Origin: Chloroflexota bacterium
Lineage (GTDB): Bacteria > Chloroflexota > Dormibacteria > Dormibacterales > Dormibacteraceae
DNA: 64,000 bases
Assembly: GCA_005882135.1 (NCBI GenBank)
Contig: VBDR01000030.1
Coordinates: 1 to 64,000, forward strand
Direction of reading: 5' to 3'
In this document: positions 45,152 through 54,080 of the stretch, one piece after another
Layout: each line of letters opens with the position of its first letter
Position numbering within the stretch: the stretch's first letter is position 1
Notes under the pieces: generated by a model
Told to the model about the DNA's origin: nothing
What the model saw: the letters and a program-made list of their open reading frames with translations, nothing else
The model's database searches: none
Translations under genes and position numbers: made by a program

Positions 45152-46215
45152 CGCTGCGCTGGGCGGAGGTCGACCTCGGCGCCATCAGCGCCAACTGCGA
45201 CCGCATCCTGCATCACCTGCCCAAGGGCACGAGGTTGTTCGCGGTCGTCAAGGCCGGCGGTTACGGCCACGGCGCGGTGCCGGTGGCGCATGCGGCACTC
45301 GAAGGTGGCGCGACGGGGCTTGCCGTGGCGACGCTGGAAGAGGCGGCGCAGATCCGCGGGTTGGTTGACGCAGAGCAGATCCTGGTCATGGGTGGCCTGC
45401 TGCCTGCACAGGCCAGGACCGCCGCCGCCACGGGATGCAGCGTCGCGGTCTCGAACCGGGAGCTCGCGGAAGCGCTCGCTGACTCCGAGCGTCCGGTGCC
45501 GGTGCATCTGAAGATCGACACCGGCATGGGCCGCTTCGGCTGCGCGCCCGAGGACGCGCCGGCGCTGGCGCAGCTGATCGACGAGTCGCGAGGCACGCGC
45601 TTGGCGGGCGTGTGGACCCATTTCGCCAAGTCCGAGTCAGACGCGGACACGACGCGGCGCCAGTTCGAGCTTTTCATCGACACCGTGTCGCGCCTCGGCG
45701 TGAGCCCCGGCATGCGGCACGCCTGCAACTCGGCGGGCGCGCTCAATCATCCGGACTTCGCGCTCGATGCCGTTCGCTGCGGCATCTCGATCTACGGTTG
45801 CGAGTGGCCCGGCGCCAAACCGGGGCTCGCGCTGCGGTCGGTCGTGACCCACCTCAAGACCGTCGAGAAGGGCGCCACCATCGGCTACGGCTCGCTGTGG
45901 CGCGCGCCGGGGCAGGCTCGGGTCGCGACGGTCGCGATCGGCTATGCAGACGGGGTGCACCGCGCCCGCGCCAACCGCGGGCATGTGCTCGTGCGCGGCC
46001 GCCGGGCGCCGCTGATCGGCATGATCAGCATGGACGCGATCACCCTCGACGTGAGCGAGGTGCCGGGCGTTCAGCTAGGCGATACCGCCACCTTAATCGG
46101 CCGCGATGGCGACCAGCTGATCACCGCGGAAGAGGTCGCGCAATGGTCGGACACGATCTCGTACGAGGTGCTGACCTCGATCGGCCCGCGCGTCGAGCGC
46201 CGCCACGTCGAATAA
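45148..46215 (+). CDS. alr: Alanine racemase, probable CTG start
   Basis: A PLP enzyme making D-alanine for the cell wall. The PLP lysine lies in AVVKAGGYGHG (residue 35) and the second catalytic Tyr in GYADGVHRAR (near 266); the motif KIDTGMGRFG is also present. The conserved N-terminus (LRWAEVDLGAISANC) has no ATG, GTG or TTG between the preceding in-frame stop and the core. CTG at 45148, overlapping the upstream TGA as CTGA, or CTG at 45154 are the likely starts. TTG at 45235 would cut off the first 29 residues. The length of 355 residues fits the family. Confidence 0.88.
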   Translation: MTLRWAEVDLGAISANCDRILHHLPKGTRLFAVVKAGGYGHGAVPVAHAALEGGATGLAVATLEEAAQIRGLVDAEQILVMGGLLPAQARTAAATGCSVAVSNRELAEALADSERPVPVHLKIDTGMGRFGCAPEDAPALAQLIDESRGTRLAGVWTHFAKSESDADTTRRQFELFIDTVSRLGVSPGMRHACNSAGALNHPDFALDAVRCGISIYGCEWPGAKPGLALRSVVTHLKTVEKGATIGYGSLWRAPGQARVATVAIGYADGVHRARANRGHVLVRGRRAPLIGMISMDAITLDVSEVPGVQLGDTATLIGRDGDQLITAEEVAQWSDTISYEVLTSIGPRVERRHVE

Positions 46216-46217
46216 CG

Positions 46218-47081
46218 GTGCACATTCCGGATGCGCTTGCGCGGCTGCGCGCGACCGACGCCGGGCAGCAGTGGCTCAGCAGCCTTGCCCGGCGCGTCGA
46301 TGACTGCGTCGCGCGGTGGGACCTGCGCATCGGCGCGCCATTCCCGTCGGCTTTCACCTCGCTGACGATCCCGGCCCGGCTGCGGGATGGCACGGATGCC
46401 GTCCTCAAGATTCCGTTTCCGGACCGAGAGAGCGAGCATGAAGCGCTCGCGCTCTCCCACTGGAACGGCGACGGGGCGGTCAGGCTCCTCGACGACGAGC
46501 CGGCACTCGGCGCGTTCCTGATCGAACGCTGCGTTCCAGGCACTCCTCTGTCCGGGGTTGGCCAGGACCTGGCCCTGGACGTCCTGTCATCCCTTTTGCC
46601 ACGCCTCTGGAAGCCCGCCCAGGCTCCTCCCTTCCGCACCCTGACCGACGAGGCGTCGTGGTGGGCTTCCCAGCTGCGCGAGACGTGGGTGCGGGCGGGC
46701 AAGCCGTTCGGCGAGCGGCTCGTCGACGCCGCCCTGGACGCCCTGAAGAGCTTGCCCGGATCGCAAGGCGAGCCTGTCTTGCTGCATCAGGACCTGCACG
46801 GAGACAACGTCCTGCAGGCGCAGCGTGAACCGTGGCTGGCGATCGACCCCAAACCGCTCGTCGGGGAGCGAGAGTTCGGGCTCGCGCCCATCGTGCGGTC
46901 TTTTGAGTTCGGGATCGGTCGCAGCGAAGTCCGGCGCCGTCTGGACCGGCTTACGTCTGAGCTCGCCCTCGACCGACAACGTGCCCGCCTTTGGTGCCTG
47001 GCGCAGACCGTGGCCTGGTCGATTGGGAGCGACTACCTGCCGCGTCATATCGAAACTGCAACCTGGCTGTTGGAGATGTGA
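46218..47081 (+). CDS. Aminoglycoside/hydroxyurea-type phosphotransferase
   Basis: A 287-residue kinase-fold protein of the APH(6)/hydroxyurea phosphotransferase family. The catalytic loop is HQDLHGDNVLQ (near residue 191) and the metal-binding Asp is in AIDPKPLVGEREF, the form typical of this family. The GTG start lies two bases after the alr stop. Family members include streptomycin 6-kinases, but many environmental ones have unknown substrates, so resistance is not established. It begins the region that separates alr from the tsaE block. Confidence 0.88.
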   Translation: MHIPDALARLRATDAGQQWLSSLARRVDDCVARWDLRIGAPFPSAFTSLTIPARLRDGTDAVLKIPFPDRESEHEALALSHWNGDGAVRLLDDEPALGAFLIERCVPGTPLSGVGQDLALDVLSSLLPRLWKPAQAPPFRTLTDEASWWASQLRETWVRAGKPFGERLVDAALDALKSLPGSQGEPVLLHQDLHGDNVLQAQREPWLAIDPKPLVGEREFGLAPIVRSFEFGIGRSEVRRRLDRLTSELALDRQRARLWCLAQTVAWSIGSDYLPRHIETATWLLEM

Positions 47082-47109
47082 CTTGGCGCAAGATACCCGA
47101 GCCAGGGTC

Positions 47110-48129
47110 ATGAGCCAGAACGAGACGATTCGCGTGGGCATCATCGGCGCCGGCAACATTGCGGGCCATCACATCACGGGCTATCTGCAGGCGGCCGAGC
47201 ACGCTCAGGTCACCGCGATTGCCGACGTCGATGCGGAACGAGCCCGTCACCACACCGAGCGGCTCGACGATCCCGACATTTTTCTTGACTACCGCGACAT
47301 GGTGGCGTCACCAGATGTTGATGCGGTCGACATCTGCCTGCCGCATCACCTGCACAAGGATGCGATCGTCGCGGCGGCGGCGGCGGGCAAGCACATCCTT
47401 TGCGAGAAGCCGCTTTGCCTGACGCTGGAAGAGGCCGCCGCCGTGACCGGCGCCGTGGCGACCGCCGGGGTCACGCTGATGTGCGCCCACAATCAGCTGT
47501 ACCTTCCCGCGGTCGGCGCGGCGCGTCAGATGATTCGAGAGGGCAGGCTGGGCAAGGTGTACGCCGCACGCACCACCGATGTCTTCTCGCTCCAGCTCAA
47601 CGAAGAGACACTCGGCTGGCGAGCGCGACGCGCGACCAGCGGTGGTGGCGAGCTCATCGACACTGGTTACCACCCGAACTACCTTCTGCTCCATCTCGTC
47701 GACGACACGCCGGTCAGGGTCACCGCATTGCTCAGCCGGCATCGGCCGACGTTCATGGAAGGTGAGGACACGGCCCACGTGCTGATCGAGTTCGCCGGCG
47801 GCGCGATCGGGTCGATCGTCACCGGCTGGGCGTATGAGCCCGCGAGCTGCACCGAGCGTTTTTCAGTCGTCGGAGAGCAGGGAAGCCTTTGGAGCGACGG
47901 CCGCCGCTTGTATTACAAGCCGCGCGGCGGTGAGGAGGTCACCGTTCAAGACGCGGTTGCCCAAGCTCCAGACACCTACGCGCTGGAGGTGGTCGACTTC
48001 ATCGACTGCCTGCGACAAGGACGGCGGCCGCTCAACACCGAGGTCGAGGGAGTGAATGTGCTCAAGGTGATTCTCGGTGCGTACGCATCGGCCGAGCGCG
48101 GAACGGTCGTGGAGTTGAAGAATCTCTAG
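47110..48129 (+). CDS. Gfo/Idh/MocA-family oxidoreductase
   Basis: A 339-residue NAD(P)-dependent sugar dehydrogenase-like protein. The Rossmann motif is VGIIGAGNIAGHH at the start, the conserved lysine is in ILCEKPLCLT, and GGGELIDTGYHPNYLL carries the family's active-site Asp and His. The ATG at 47110 is chosen; TTG at 47083 would add nine residues. It probably oxidises a sugar or cyclitol; the second member of this family at 52201 suggests a two-step pathway. Confidence 0.9.
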   Translation: MSQNETIRVGIIGAGNIAGHHITGYLQAAEHAQVTAIADVDAERARHHTERLDDPDIFLDYRDMVASPDVDAVDICLPHHLHKDAIVAAAAAGKHILCEKPLCLTLEEAAAVTGAVATAGVTLMCAHNQLYLPAVGAARQMIREGRLGKVYAARTTDVFSLQLNEETLGWRARRATSGGGELIDTGYHPNYLLLHLVDDTPVRVTALLSRHRPTFMEGEDTAHVLIEFAGGAIGSIVTGWAYEPASCTERFSVVGEQGSLWSDGRRLYYKPRGGEEVTVQDAVAQAPDTYALEVVDFIDCLRQGRRPLNTEVEGVNVLKVILGAYASAERGTVVELKNL

Positions 48130-48160
48130 GCGTCTGTGGGCGCCGCTGGCGCTGCTCGTC

Positions 48161-49243
48161 GTGCTGATCGCTCTGGTGCTCGATGCGGTCAATCGCTACG
48201 AGCCGATCGGAATCGACTTTCACACCTACCTCGCCGCCGCCGTTGTTGGCGTGCAGCACGGGTGGTCGCACATCTACGACCAGGACCTGGTCGCCGCCGC
48301 GCAGAAGCAGCTTGTGCCAGCTCAGATCGCGCAGCCTTTCCTGAGCCCTCCCACGGACGCCTGGCTGACGGCGCCGCTGACGGCGCTTCCCTACTGGGTG
48401 GCTTACTGGGTCTGGGTGGCTGTCAACCTGTCGGCGTTCGTCGCCGCGCTGGTGTGGGCGTCGCGGAGTCGGGGCCTCGAGCGCTGGGTGATCGCGGCCG
48501 CGGCGATCGCGCCCTGGTGGGTGCTCCACGCCACCAACCTCGGCCAGGTCGCCCCGCTGGTGGCGACCGGAGCCGTGCTGGCGACGCGCTTCGCCCGCGA
48601 TGGCAACGACATCGCGGCGGGGCTGGCTTTGTCGCTGCTTTACCTGAAGCCGAATACAGCGTTCTTGGTGCCGCTGGCGCTCCTGGCTGCGGGGCGCTAT
48701 CGGATCTTCGCGGTCTGGGCCGCCGCCGGCCTGCTGATCGCGGCGCTGGCGCTGGTCTCCATGGGCGCCGACGGCGCGGCCGCCTACGTGCGTCAGCTGA
48801 GCGGGTCGCTACCCGAAGGCGCAAACAACCTCACCCTGGAGGGGGCGTTCGGCGTGGGGGGGATCGTGGCGACCGCCCTTCGCGGGGTCATCGCGGCGAT
48901 CACACTCGCGACGGCGTTCCGTTTGCGGGACTCACCAGGCCTGGCCATCGCGGCCGGGGCGCTCGGCTCGCTGCTGACGGTTCCGTATCTACATGGCTCG
49001 GACCTCTGTCTGTTCAGCGCCGCCGCGTGGATCGTTTGGGACGAGAGGATTGCGTGGAGTTGGCGCCTACCGCTGGCCGCGAGCTGGGTCGTCGCCACCC
49101 CTTACGTCAACAGCACCAGCCTTGCGTTGCGGTTGAACAGATGGACGCTGTTCGAGGCCGCTTTGCTGATCGCGCTCGCCGTCTCGGCGTTGTGGCCGCG
49201 GCACGAGCGTGCTACGGCGTTAGTTTCAGCGTCAGAATCTTGA
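48161..49243 (+). CDS. Polytopic membrane glycosyltransferase-like protein (GT87 type)
   Basis: A roughly 360-residue protein with about eight to ten hydrophobic segments. The early DFHTYLAAAVVG sequence and the general layout resemble GT87 polyprenol-phosphate-mannose-dependent transferases. The start is uncertain: GTG at 48161 truncates the first helix, and the longer frame back to an in-frame stop at 48116 has only CTG (48134) as a start. The end overlaps the convergent alpha-mannosidase gene by about 30 bases. A role in glycan building is inferred from the family. Confidence 0.7.
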   Translation: MLIALVLDAVNRYEPIGIDFHTYLAAAVVGVQHGWSHIYDQDLVAAAQKQLVPAQIAQPFLSPPTDAWLTAPLTALPYWVAYWVWVAVNLSAFVAALVWASRSRGLERWVIAAAAIAPWWVLHATNLGQVAPLVATGAVLATRFARDGNDIAAGLALSLLYLKPNTAFLVPLALLAAGRYRIFAVWAAAGLLIAALALVSMGADGAAAYVRQLSGSLPEGANNLTLEGAFGVGGIVATALRGVIAAITLATAFRLRDSPGLAIAAGALGSLLTVPYLHGSDLCLFSAAAWIVWDERIAWSWRLPLAASWVVATPYVNSTSLALRLNRWTLFEAALLIALAVSALWPRHERATALVSASES

Positions 49244-52160
49244 ACGGCGCGAGCTCGACCTCGAGCTCGCCGGCATGAATCGGGATCTCGTCGCGGTTTC
49301 GCTCCATCAGATCGCAGAGGTAGGCTCGCGATGCGGGCAATGAGGTTCGCACGCGGGCTCGGCAGCGGCCGCCCCAGGCTTCGTAGAGGCGAACAATCAC
49401 CTCCGCCGAATCTTCGGCGCGCTTGATCGCCTCGACCACGACCTGCGGCGAGTCCACCTCGATCAGCGATCTTCGCTCACCCGTCGTCAGCTGTCCGCGG
49501 ACCATTCGGAGCGGGGTATTGAGATCCTCGGCGGCAGCGATGACACCAGCCTCGCGGAAGTCGCCCGGGTGGGGCATGAGCGCATAGGTGAAGCGATGCT
49601 TGCCGCGGTCCGCCGCCGGGTCGGGGTGCGTCGGCGCGCGCAGCAGCGAGAGTCGCATGACCGAGCCAAGAATGTCGTAGCCGTACTTGCAGTCGTTGAG
49701 CAGCGCGACCCCGTAGCCGGCCTCGCCGAGGTCCGCCCAGCGGTGGGCGCACACCTCAAACCGCGCCTGGTCCCAGCTTGTGTTCGAATGCGTGCTGCGC
49801 TCAACGTGGCCGAACTGGATCTCATACGTCGCGCGGGGTGAGTGCACCGCCACCGGGAAGGCGACCTTGAGAAACTTGTGCTCCTCCTGCCAGTCAACCT
49901 CGGTCTCGAACCTCAACACGCGCGACCCCGCGTCGAGGACCATGCGCTGGTCAAGCTTGCTGGAATCGAACTCGCGGGCGAATCGCACGACGGCGCGCAG
50001 CGGCCCATCCATCTCGACGGTCGCGCTTTTCAGCGCCGTGATGTCGGCTGAGTGCGCGCGGTAATCCGCATCGACATCCCAGGCGTCCCAGTTCTTGGGG
50101 TTGTCTTCATGCAGCTGCAGGAGGTTGCCGCGTGTGCCCGACGTCAGGACCTCGCGCTTCGCCTCTTTGTCCCAGATCGATGTGAGCAGTCCGCCTGCGT
50201 CCCACGTCACGCGGAGCAGGCCGTTTTCCATGGCCCGCCCCGAAATCGAGACGGGCTCGACCTGCGCAGCGGCCGATTCGTCGATCGACGCCCAGCCGCA
50301 CGCTGGAGCATCGACCCAGATGGGCCGCTCACCAACCTCGATCACCTCACGGCGCGGATGTGAGTTGACGTTGAAGACCGTGAGCTTTTCACCTTCGCCG
50401 GCGAGGGCGGACTGGGCTGATGTGATCACACTTCCGGCGATCTCAACCACCGCCTCCAGCTCGCGCTCGGCGTCCTCATAAACCCAGTCGATGCTCGAGC
50501 CGGGCAGGATGTCGTGGAACTGGTTGATCAAGAGGCGCTTCCAGGCCGAATCGAGGACGTCGGCGGGGTAGCCGTCGCCTAGGGCCACCGACCATACCTC
50601 GGCCTCGCGTAGCGCCTGTTCAGCGCGCCGGTTGAGCTTCTTGGTGCGCGCCTGCGACGTGTAGGTGCCGCGGTGCAGCTCGAAGTAGAGCTCACCGACC
50701 CACGTCGTCAGGTTGCGGGCCTCTTTCTTGGCGCGAGCAAAGAATTCCGCCGCTCGCCCCAGCTCGACATGCGGCGCCGCATCGAGGTTTTGCAGCCTGT
50801 GTGCCGACTCGATCATGTCCGGCTCGGGTCCGCCCCCGCCGTCACCCCATCCGTAGAGATAGAGGGATCGCGACGACCGATCCTGGTCCTTGAAGTCAGC
50901 CGCGCTGTGCACAATCTCGCCTGCGCTGAAGTCTCCGTTGTAGGTGTCCGCCGGAGGAAAGTGGGTGAAGATGGACGTCCCGTCGATGCCCTCCCACATG
51001 AACGTGTGATGGGCGGGTTTGTTGGTGTCGTTCCAGGACAGCTTCTGGGTCAGGAAGTACTCGCCGCCAGACTCGGCGATCAGCTGGGGGAGTGACGCCG
51101 GGTAGCCAAACACGTCCGGGAGCCACAGCTCGCGCGTGTCGACGCCGAACTCCTGCATGAAGAAGCGTTTGCCGTGCAAGAACTGCCGGACCAGCGCCTC
51201 TCCGGAAGGCAGGTTGCAGTCCGCCTCGACCCACATCGAGCCCACCGGTTCCCACTGGCCGGCAGCGACTCTGCGCCGGATGCCCTCGAAGATGTCGGGA
51301 TAGGACTCCTTCATCCACGCGTACTGCGCCGGCTGCGAACAGGCGAACCGGTAGTCGGGAAATTCGTCCATGAGCGCAAGCGCGGTCGAGAAGGTGCGCG
51401 CGCATTTGCGGCGCGTCTCGCGCAGCGGCCACAGCCACGCGGTGTCGATGTGCGCGTGCCCCACCGCGGTGATCACGTGGCTGGATGTGCTCGGCTGGGC
51501 CAGAGCTTTTGCCAGCGACGCAGGGTCGTTGCTCCGTGCAAATCGGTTCAAGGCGTCGAGGACCTGCGCACGCCTCTCCTCATCCGTGAGGGCCATCGCC
51601 AGCTCGTACAGAACCCTGTAATCGAGCGCCAGCTTCCGCGCCGCCGCGTCCTGGATCCGCAGCTCGGCGGCGCGGAATTCGAACGTAGGATCCCCGGACT
51701 CGCGGAGGGCGATCATCGATGGGGCTTCGGCCGGACCCGAGACGACCGCGGTCGGAATCGCTGACGCCTCGAGGTAGAAATCGATTTCAGCTGAGGCGAT
51801 CGGCAGCCAGCGGTGCCGGGGGTCGACTCCTCGCCAGGGCCTGCCGTCGCGCCAGGCGAGCGCCTCGCACGTGAATCCGGGATGGCCCTTGAAGCCGAGA
51901 TCGAAGTAGGCCACTACGTTCTTTCCAGCCCAATCACGGGGGACGTCTCCCCGGACGCGAAACCAGGTCGTGCTCCAGGGTGGACCCCACTTGTCGCCAA
52001 CGTGAAAAGCGCGGTAGTCACCGCGGGCCGCATCGCCAAACGTGATCGGTTCGCCGCGGACAACGTATGCGGTCAGCTCGAGCGGCGCGCGCTCGCGGTC
52101 CACCGCTTCCAGCAGCTGCTGCAGCTTGGTCTCCAGATCCGCCGCGGCGACCGTCTCCAC
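49212..52160 (-). CDS. Alpha-mannosidase, glycoside hydrolase family 38
   Basis: A 982-residue cytoplasmic-type alpha-mannosidase. The zinc-binding motif GHAHIDTAWLWP lies near residue 240, the nucleophile Asp is in LWLPDVFGYPASLP and HFPPADTYNG is a further conserved loop. The C-terminal beta-rich domains with NWDAWDVD and GYGVALLNDCKYGYD complete the fold. No signal peptide is present, so imported oligosaccharides are the likely substrate. It is read opposite to the surrounding genes; its start lies 41 bases from the divergent oxidoreductase. Confidence 0.93.
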   Translation of the reverse strand: METVAAADLETKLQQLLEAVDRERAPLELTAYVVRGEPITFGDAARGDYRAFHVGDKWGPPWSTTWFRVRGDVPRDWAGKNVVAYFDLGFKGHPGFTCEALAWRDGRPWRGVDPRHRWLPIASAEIDFYLEASAIPTAVVSGPAEAPSMIALRESGDPTFEFRAAELRIQDAAARKLALDYRVLYELAMALTDEERRAQVLDALNRFARSNDPASLAKALAQPSTSSHVITAVGHAHIDTAWLWPLRETRRKCARTFSTALALMDEFPDYRFACSQPAQYAWMKESYPDIFEGIRRRVAAGQWEPVGSMWVEADCNLPSGEALVRQFLHGKRFFMQEFGVDTRELWLPDVFGYPASLPQLIAESGGEYFLTQKLSWNDTNKPAHHTFMWEGIDGTSIFTHFPPADTYNGDFSAGEIVHSAADFKDQDRSSRSLYLYGWGDGGGGPEPDMIESAHRLQNLDAAPHVELGRAAEFFARAKKEARNLTTWVGELYFELHRGTYTSQARTKKLNRRAEQALREAEVWSVALGDGYPADVLDSAWKRLLINQFHDILPGSSIDWVYEDAERELEAVVEIAGSVITSAQSALAGEGEKLTVFNVNSHPRREVIEVGERPIWVDAPACGWASIDESAAAQVEPVSISGRAMENGLLRVTWDAGGLLTSIWDKEAKREVLTSGTRGNLLQLHEDNPKNWDAWDVDADYRAHSADITALKSATVEMDGPLRAVVRFAREFDSSKLDQRMVLDAGSRVLRFETEVDWQEEHKFLKVAFPVAVHSPRATYEIQFGHVERSTHSNTSWDQARFEVCAHRWADLGEAGYGVALLNDCKYGYDILGSVMRLSLLRAPTHPDPAADRGKHRFTYALMPHPGDFREAGVIAAAEDLNTPLRMVRGQLTTGERRSLIEVDSPQVVVEAIKRAEDSAEVIVRLYEAWGGRCRARVRTSLPASRAYLCDLMERNRDEIPIHAGELEVELAPFKILTLKLTP

Positions 52161-52200
52161 GTCTTCGAGAACGTTAGCCTGTCATACGAGCGAGACGCGA

Positions 52201-53316
52201 GTGAACGATCCAGTACGCGTGGGAATCGTCGGTTGCGGAACGGTCAGCGAGGCCTACCTGACCAACCTCAACGCCTCGCCTCAAGTCGAGGTGGTCGCAT
52301 GCGCCGATCAGGTTTTGGCGACGGCTGAGAAGAGGGCCGCGCAGTTCGGCGTGCCCCGCGTCTGCACCACCGACGAGCTCCTCGCCGATCCCCGGGTGGA
52401 GCTGGTGGTCAACCTGACCATCCCCAGCGCTCATGCCGAGATCAACCTGGCGGCCCTCGCGGCCGGCAAGCACGTGTACTCGGAAAAGCCGCTGGCCATC
52501 ACCCGCGAGCTTGGGCGCGCCATTCTCGATGCGGCGACAGCAGGCGGCCTGTGTGTGGGCGGCGCACCGGACACGTTCCTGGGAGCAGGCATTCAGACCT
52601 GTTTGCGGCTGATGGAGCAGGGTGAGGTCGGAACCGCGCTGGCGGCGTCCGGATTCATGCTCAATCGCGGTCCTGAGAGCTGGCATCTCAACCCCGCCTT
52701 CTTCTACCAGCCAGGCGGCGGTCCGCTGCTCGATGTCGGTCCGTACTACGTGACCACCATGGTCTGCTTGCTGGGCCCGGTGCGCCGAGTCACCGGCATG
52801 TCCCGCATCCTGTTTCCAGAGCGAACAGCTGTGAGCGGCCCGAGGGCCGGCGAGACGTTCAAGGTCAGCACCGATACATTTGTCGCGGCGCTGATCGAGT
52901 TCGAGAGCGGGGCCCAGGCAACCCTTGTCACCAGCTTTGGAATCGCGGGTCACGACCTTCCCAACCTTCAGGTGTACTGCACGAAGGGCATCCTGGGCGT
53001 CCCCGATCCCAATACTTTCGGCGGTCCTGTCAGGTTCCGCGCCAGTGATGGTGAGTCGGCATGGCGAGAGGTTCCGCTCCAGCACGGTCATGGTGCAAGC
53101 GCGAAGAATTTAAGGGGCCTTGGCGTCATCGAGATGGCGGGCGCGCTGCGCCAGGGAGAGCAACCACGCGCATCGGGCGAGCTCGCCTATCACGTCCTGG
53201 ATGTGCTGCTGTCGATCCTCGAATCCAGCGCCACCGGGCGGCACATTCAGGTCACGAGCACATGCGCCCGGCCTTCCTTTCTTCCCCGAAGCGCGGGCCT
53301 CGTCGCGGCGCCATGA
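52201..53316 (+). CDS. Gfo/Idh/MocA-family oxidoreductase, second copy
   Basis: A 371-residue NAD(P)-dependent dehydrogenase-like protein. VGIVGCGTVSEAYL is the nucleotide-binding motif, HVYSEKPLAITRE holds the conserved lysine and GGGPLLDVGPYYVTTMV the active-site region. The GTG start at 52201 is favoured over longer frames that overlap the mannosidase gene. The stop overlaps the sugar isomerase gene (ATGA), so they are coupled. The last 20 residues are not typical of the family. Confidence 0.9.
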   Translation: MNDPVRVGIVGCGTVSEAYLTNLNASPQVEVVACADQVLATAEKRAAQFGVPRVCTTDELLADPRVELVVNLTIPSAHAEINLAALAAGKHVYSEKPLAITRELGRAILDAATAGGLCVGGAPDTFLGAGIQTCLRLMEQGEVGTALAASGFMLNRGPESWHLNPAFFYQPGGGPLLDVGPYYVTTMVCLLGPVRRVTGMSRILFPERTAVSGPRAGETFKVSTDTFVAALIEFESGAQATLVTSFGIAGHDLPNLQVYCTKGILGVPDPNTFGGPVRFRASDGESAWREVPLQHGHGASAKNLRGLGVIEMAGALRQGEQPRASGELAYHVLDVLLSILESSATGRHIQVTSTCARPSFLPRSAGLVAAP

Positions 53317-54080
53317 TCGCGGTCCAGCTCTACACGATCCGGACCCAGCTCCAGGACCCATCTCGCCTCAGCGGCGTCCTCGGTCGCGTGCGCGAGATCG
53401 GATATCGCGCGGTCGAAGTCGCGGGCCTTGGAGCCAAGACCGTGAGCCGGTTCGGCGAGGAGCTGAGGCGAGCAGACCTTGTCGCCTGCGCGGCCCACGT
53501 CCCGCTCAACCGCCTCATGGATGACCTCGACGGCGCCGTGGCCGAGGGCAGGGACTGGGGCTGCGAGTATGTCGTCGTGCCGAGCCTTCCTGAGGCATAC
53601 AGGTCGGGCGACGGCTACCGGCGATTCGCGGCGGAGGCGGCTCAGCTGGCCGCCAGGCTGCGGCCGTCCGGGCTTCAGCTCGTCTACCACAACCACGCCC
53701 ATGAGCTGCAGCGGTTCGGTCAGCAAACCGGGCTGGAGACGTTGTTTGCGGCCGCGCCGGCCGATTCGCTCCAGGCGGAGCTGGACACGTACTGGCTGCA
53801 GTACGGCGGCGCCAACCCGGCCGCCTGGATACGGCGCTTCAAGGGCAGGGCTCCGCTGGTGCATCTCAAAGACATGGCCATCGATCGAGGCGATCCGGTC
53901 GATGCCGAGATTGGAGAGGGCAACCTGGATTGGGTTGACGTCCTGAGCGCGTGCCGCGACGCCGGGACCAGATGGCTCGTCGTGGAGCAGGACCAACCGC
54001 GGCGCGACCCGATGGAGAGCGTGGCGATCAGCTTTGCCAACCTGGCGAAACTCACCGCCGGTGTCGGATTGGAGGCATGA
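53313..54080 (+). CDS. Sugar phosphate isomerase/epimerase (xylose isomerase-like TIM barrel)
   Basis: A 255-residue AP-endonuclease-2-type TIM barrel. MIAVQLYTIRTQLQDP starts the first strand; metal-site residues are visible in LVYHNHAHELQ, QAELDTYWLQYGG, LVHLKDM and WLVVEQDQP. Such proteins pair with Gfo/Idh dehydrogenases in inositol and uncommon-sugar pathways, as here. It overlaps both neighbours by four bases. The substrate is unknown. Confidence 0.9.
   Translation: MIAVQLYTIRTQLQDPSRLSGVLGRVREIGYRAVEVAGLGAKTVSRFGEELRRADLVACAAHVPLNRLMDDLDGAVAEGRDWGCEYVVVPSLPEAYRSGDGYRRFAAEAAQLAARLRPSGLQLVYHNHAHELQRFGQQTGLETLFAAAPADSLQAELDTYWLQYGGANPAAWIRRFKGRAPLVHLKDMAIDRGDPVDAEIGEGNLDWVDVLSACRDAGTRWLVVEQDQPRRDPMESVAISFANLAKLTAGVGLEA

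Noticed and set aside
46218..47081. Calling this gene an antibiotic-resistance determinant
   Set aside because: The kinase family includes streptomycin kinases, but many members have other substrates and nothing in the neighbourhood points to resistance.
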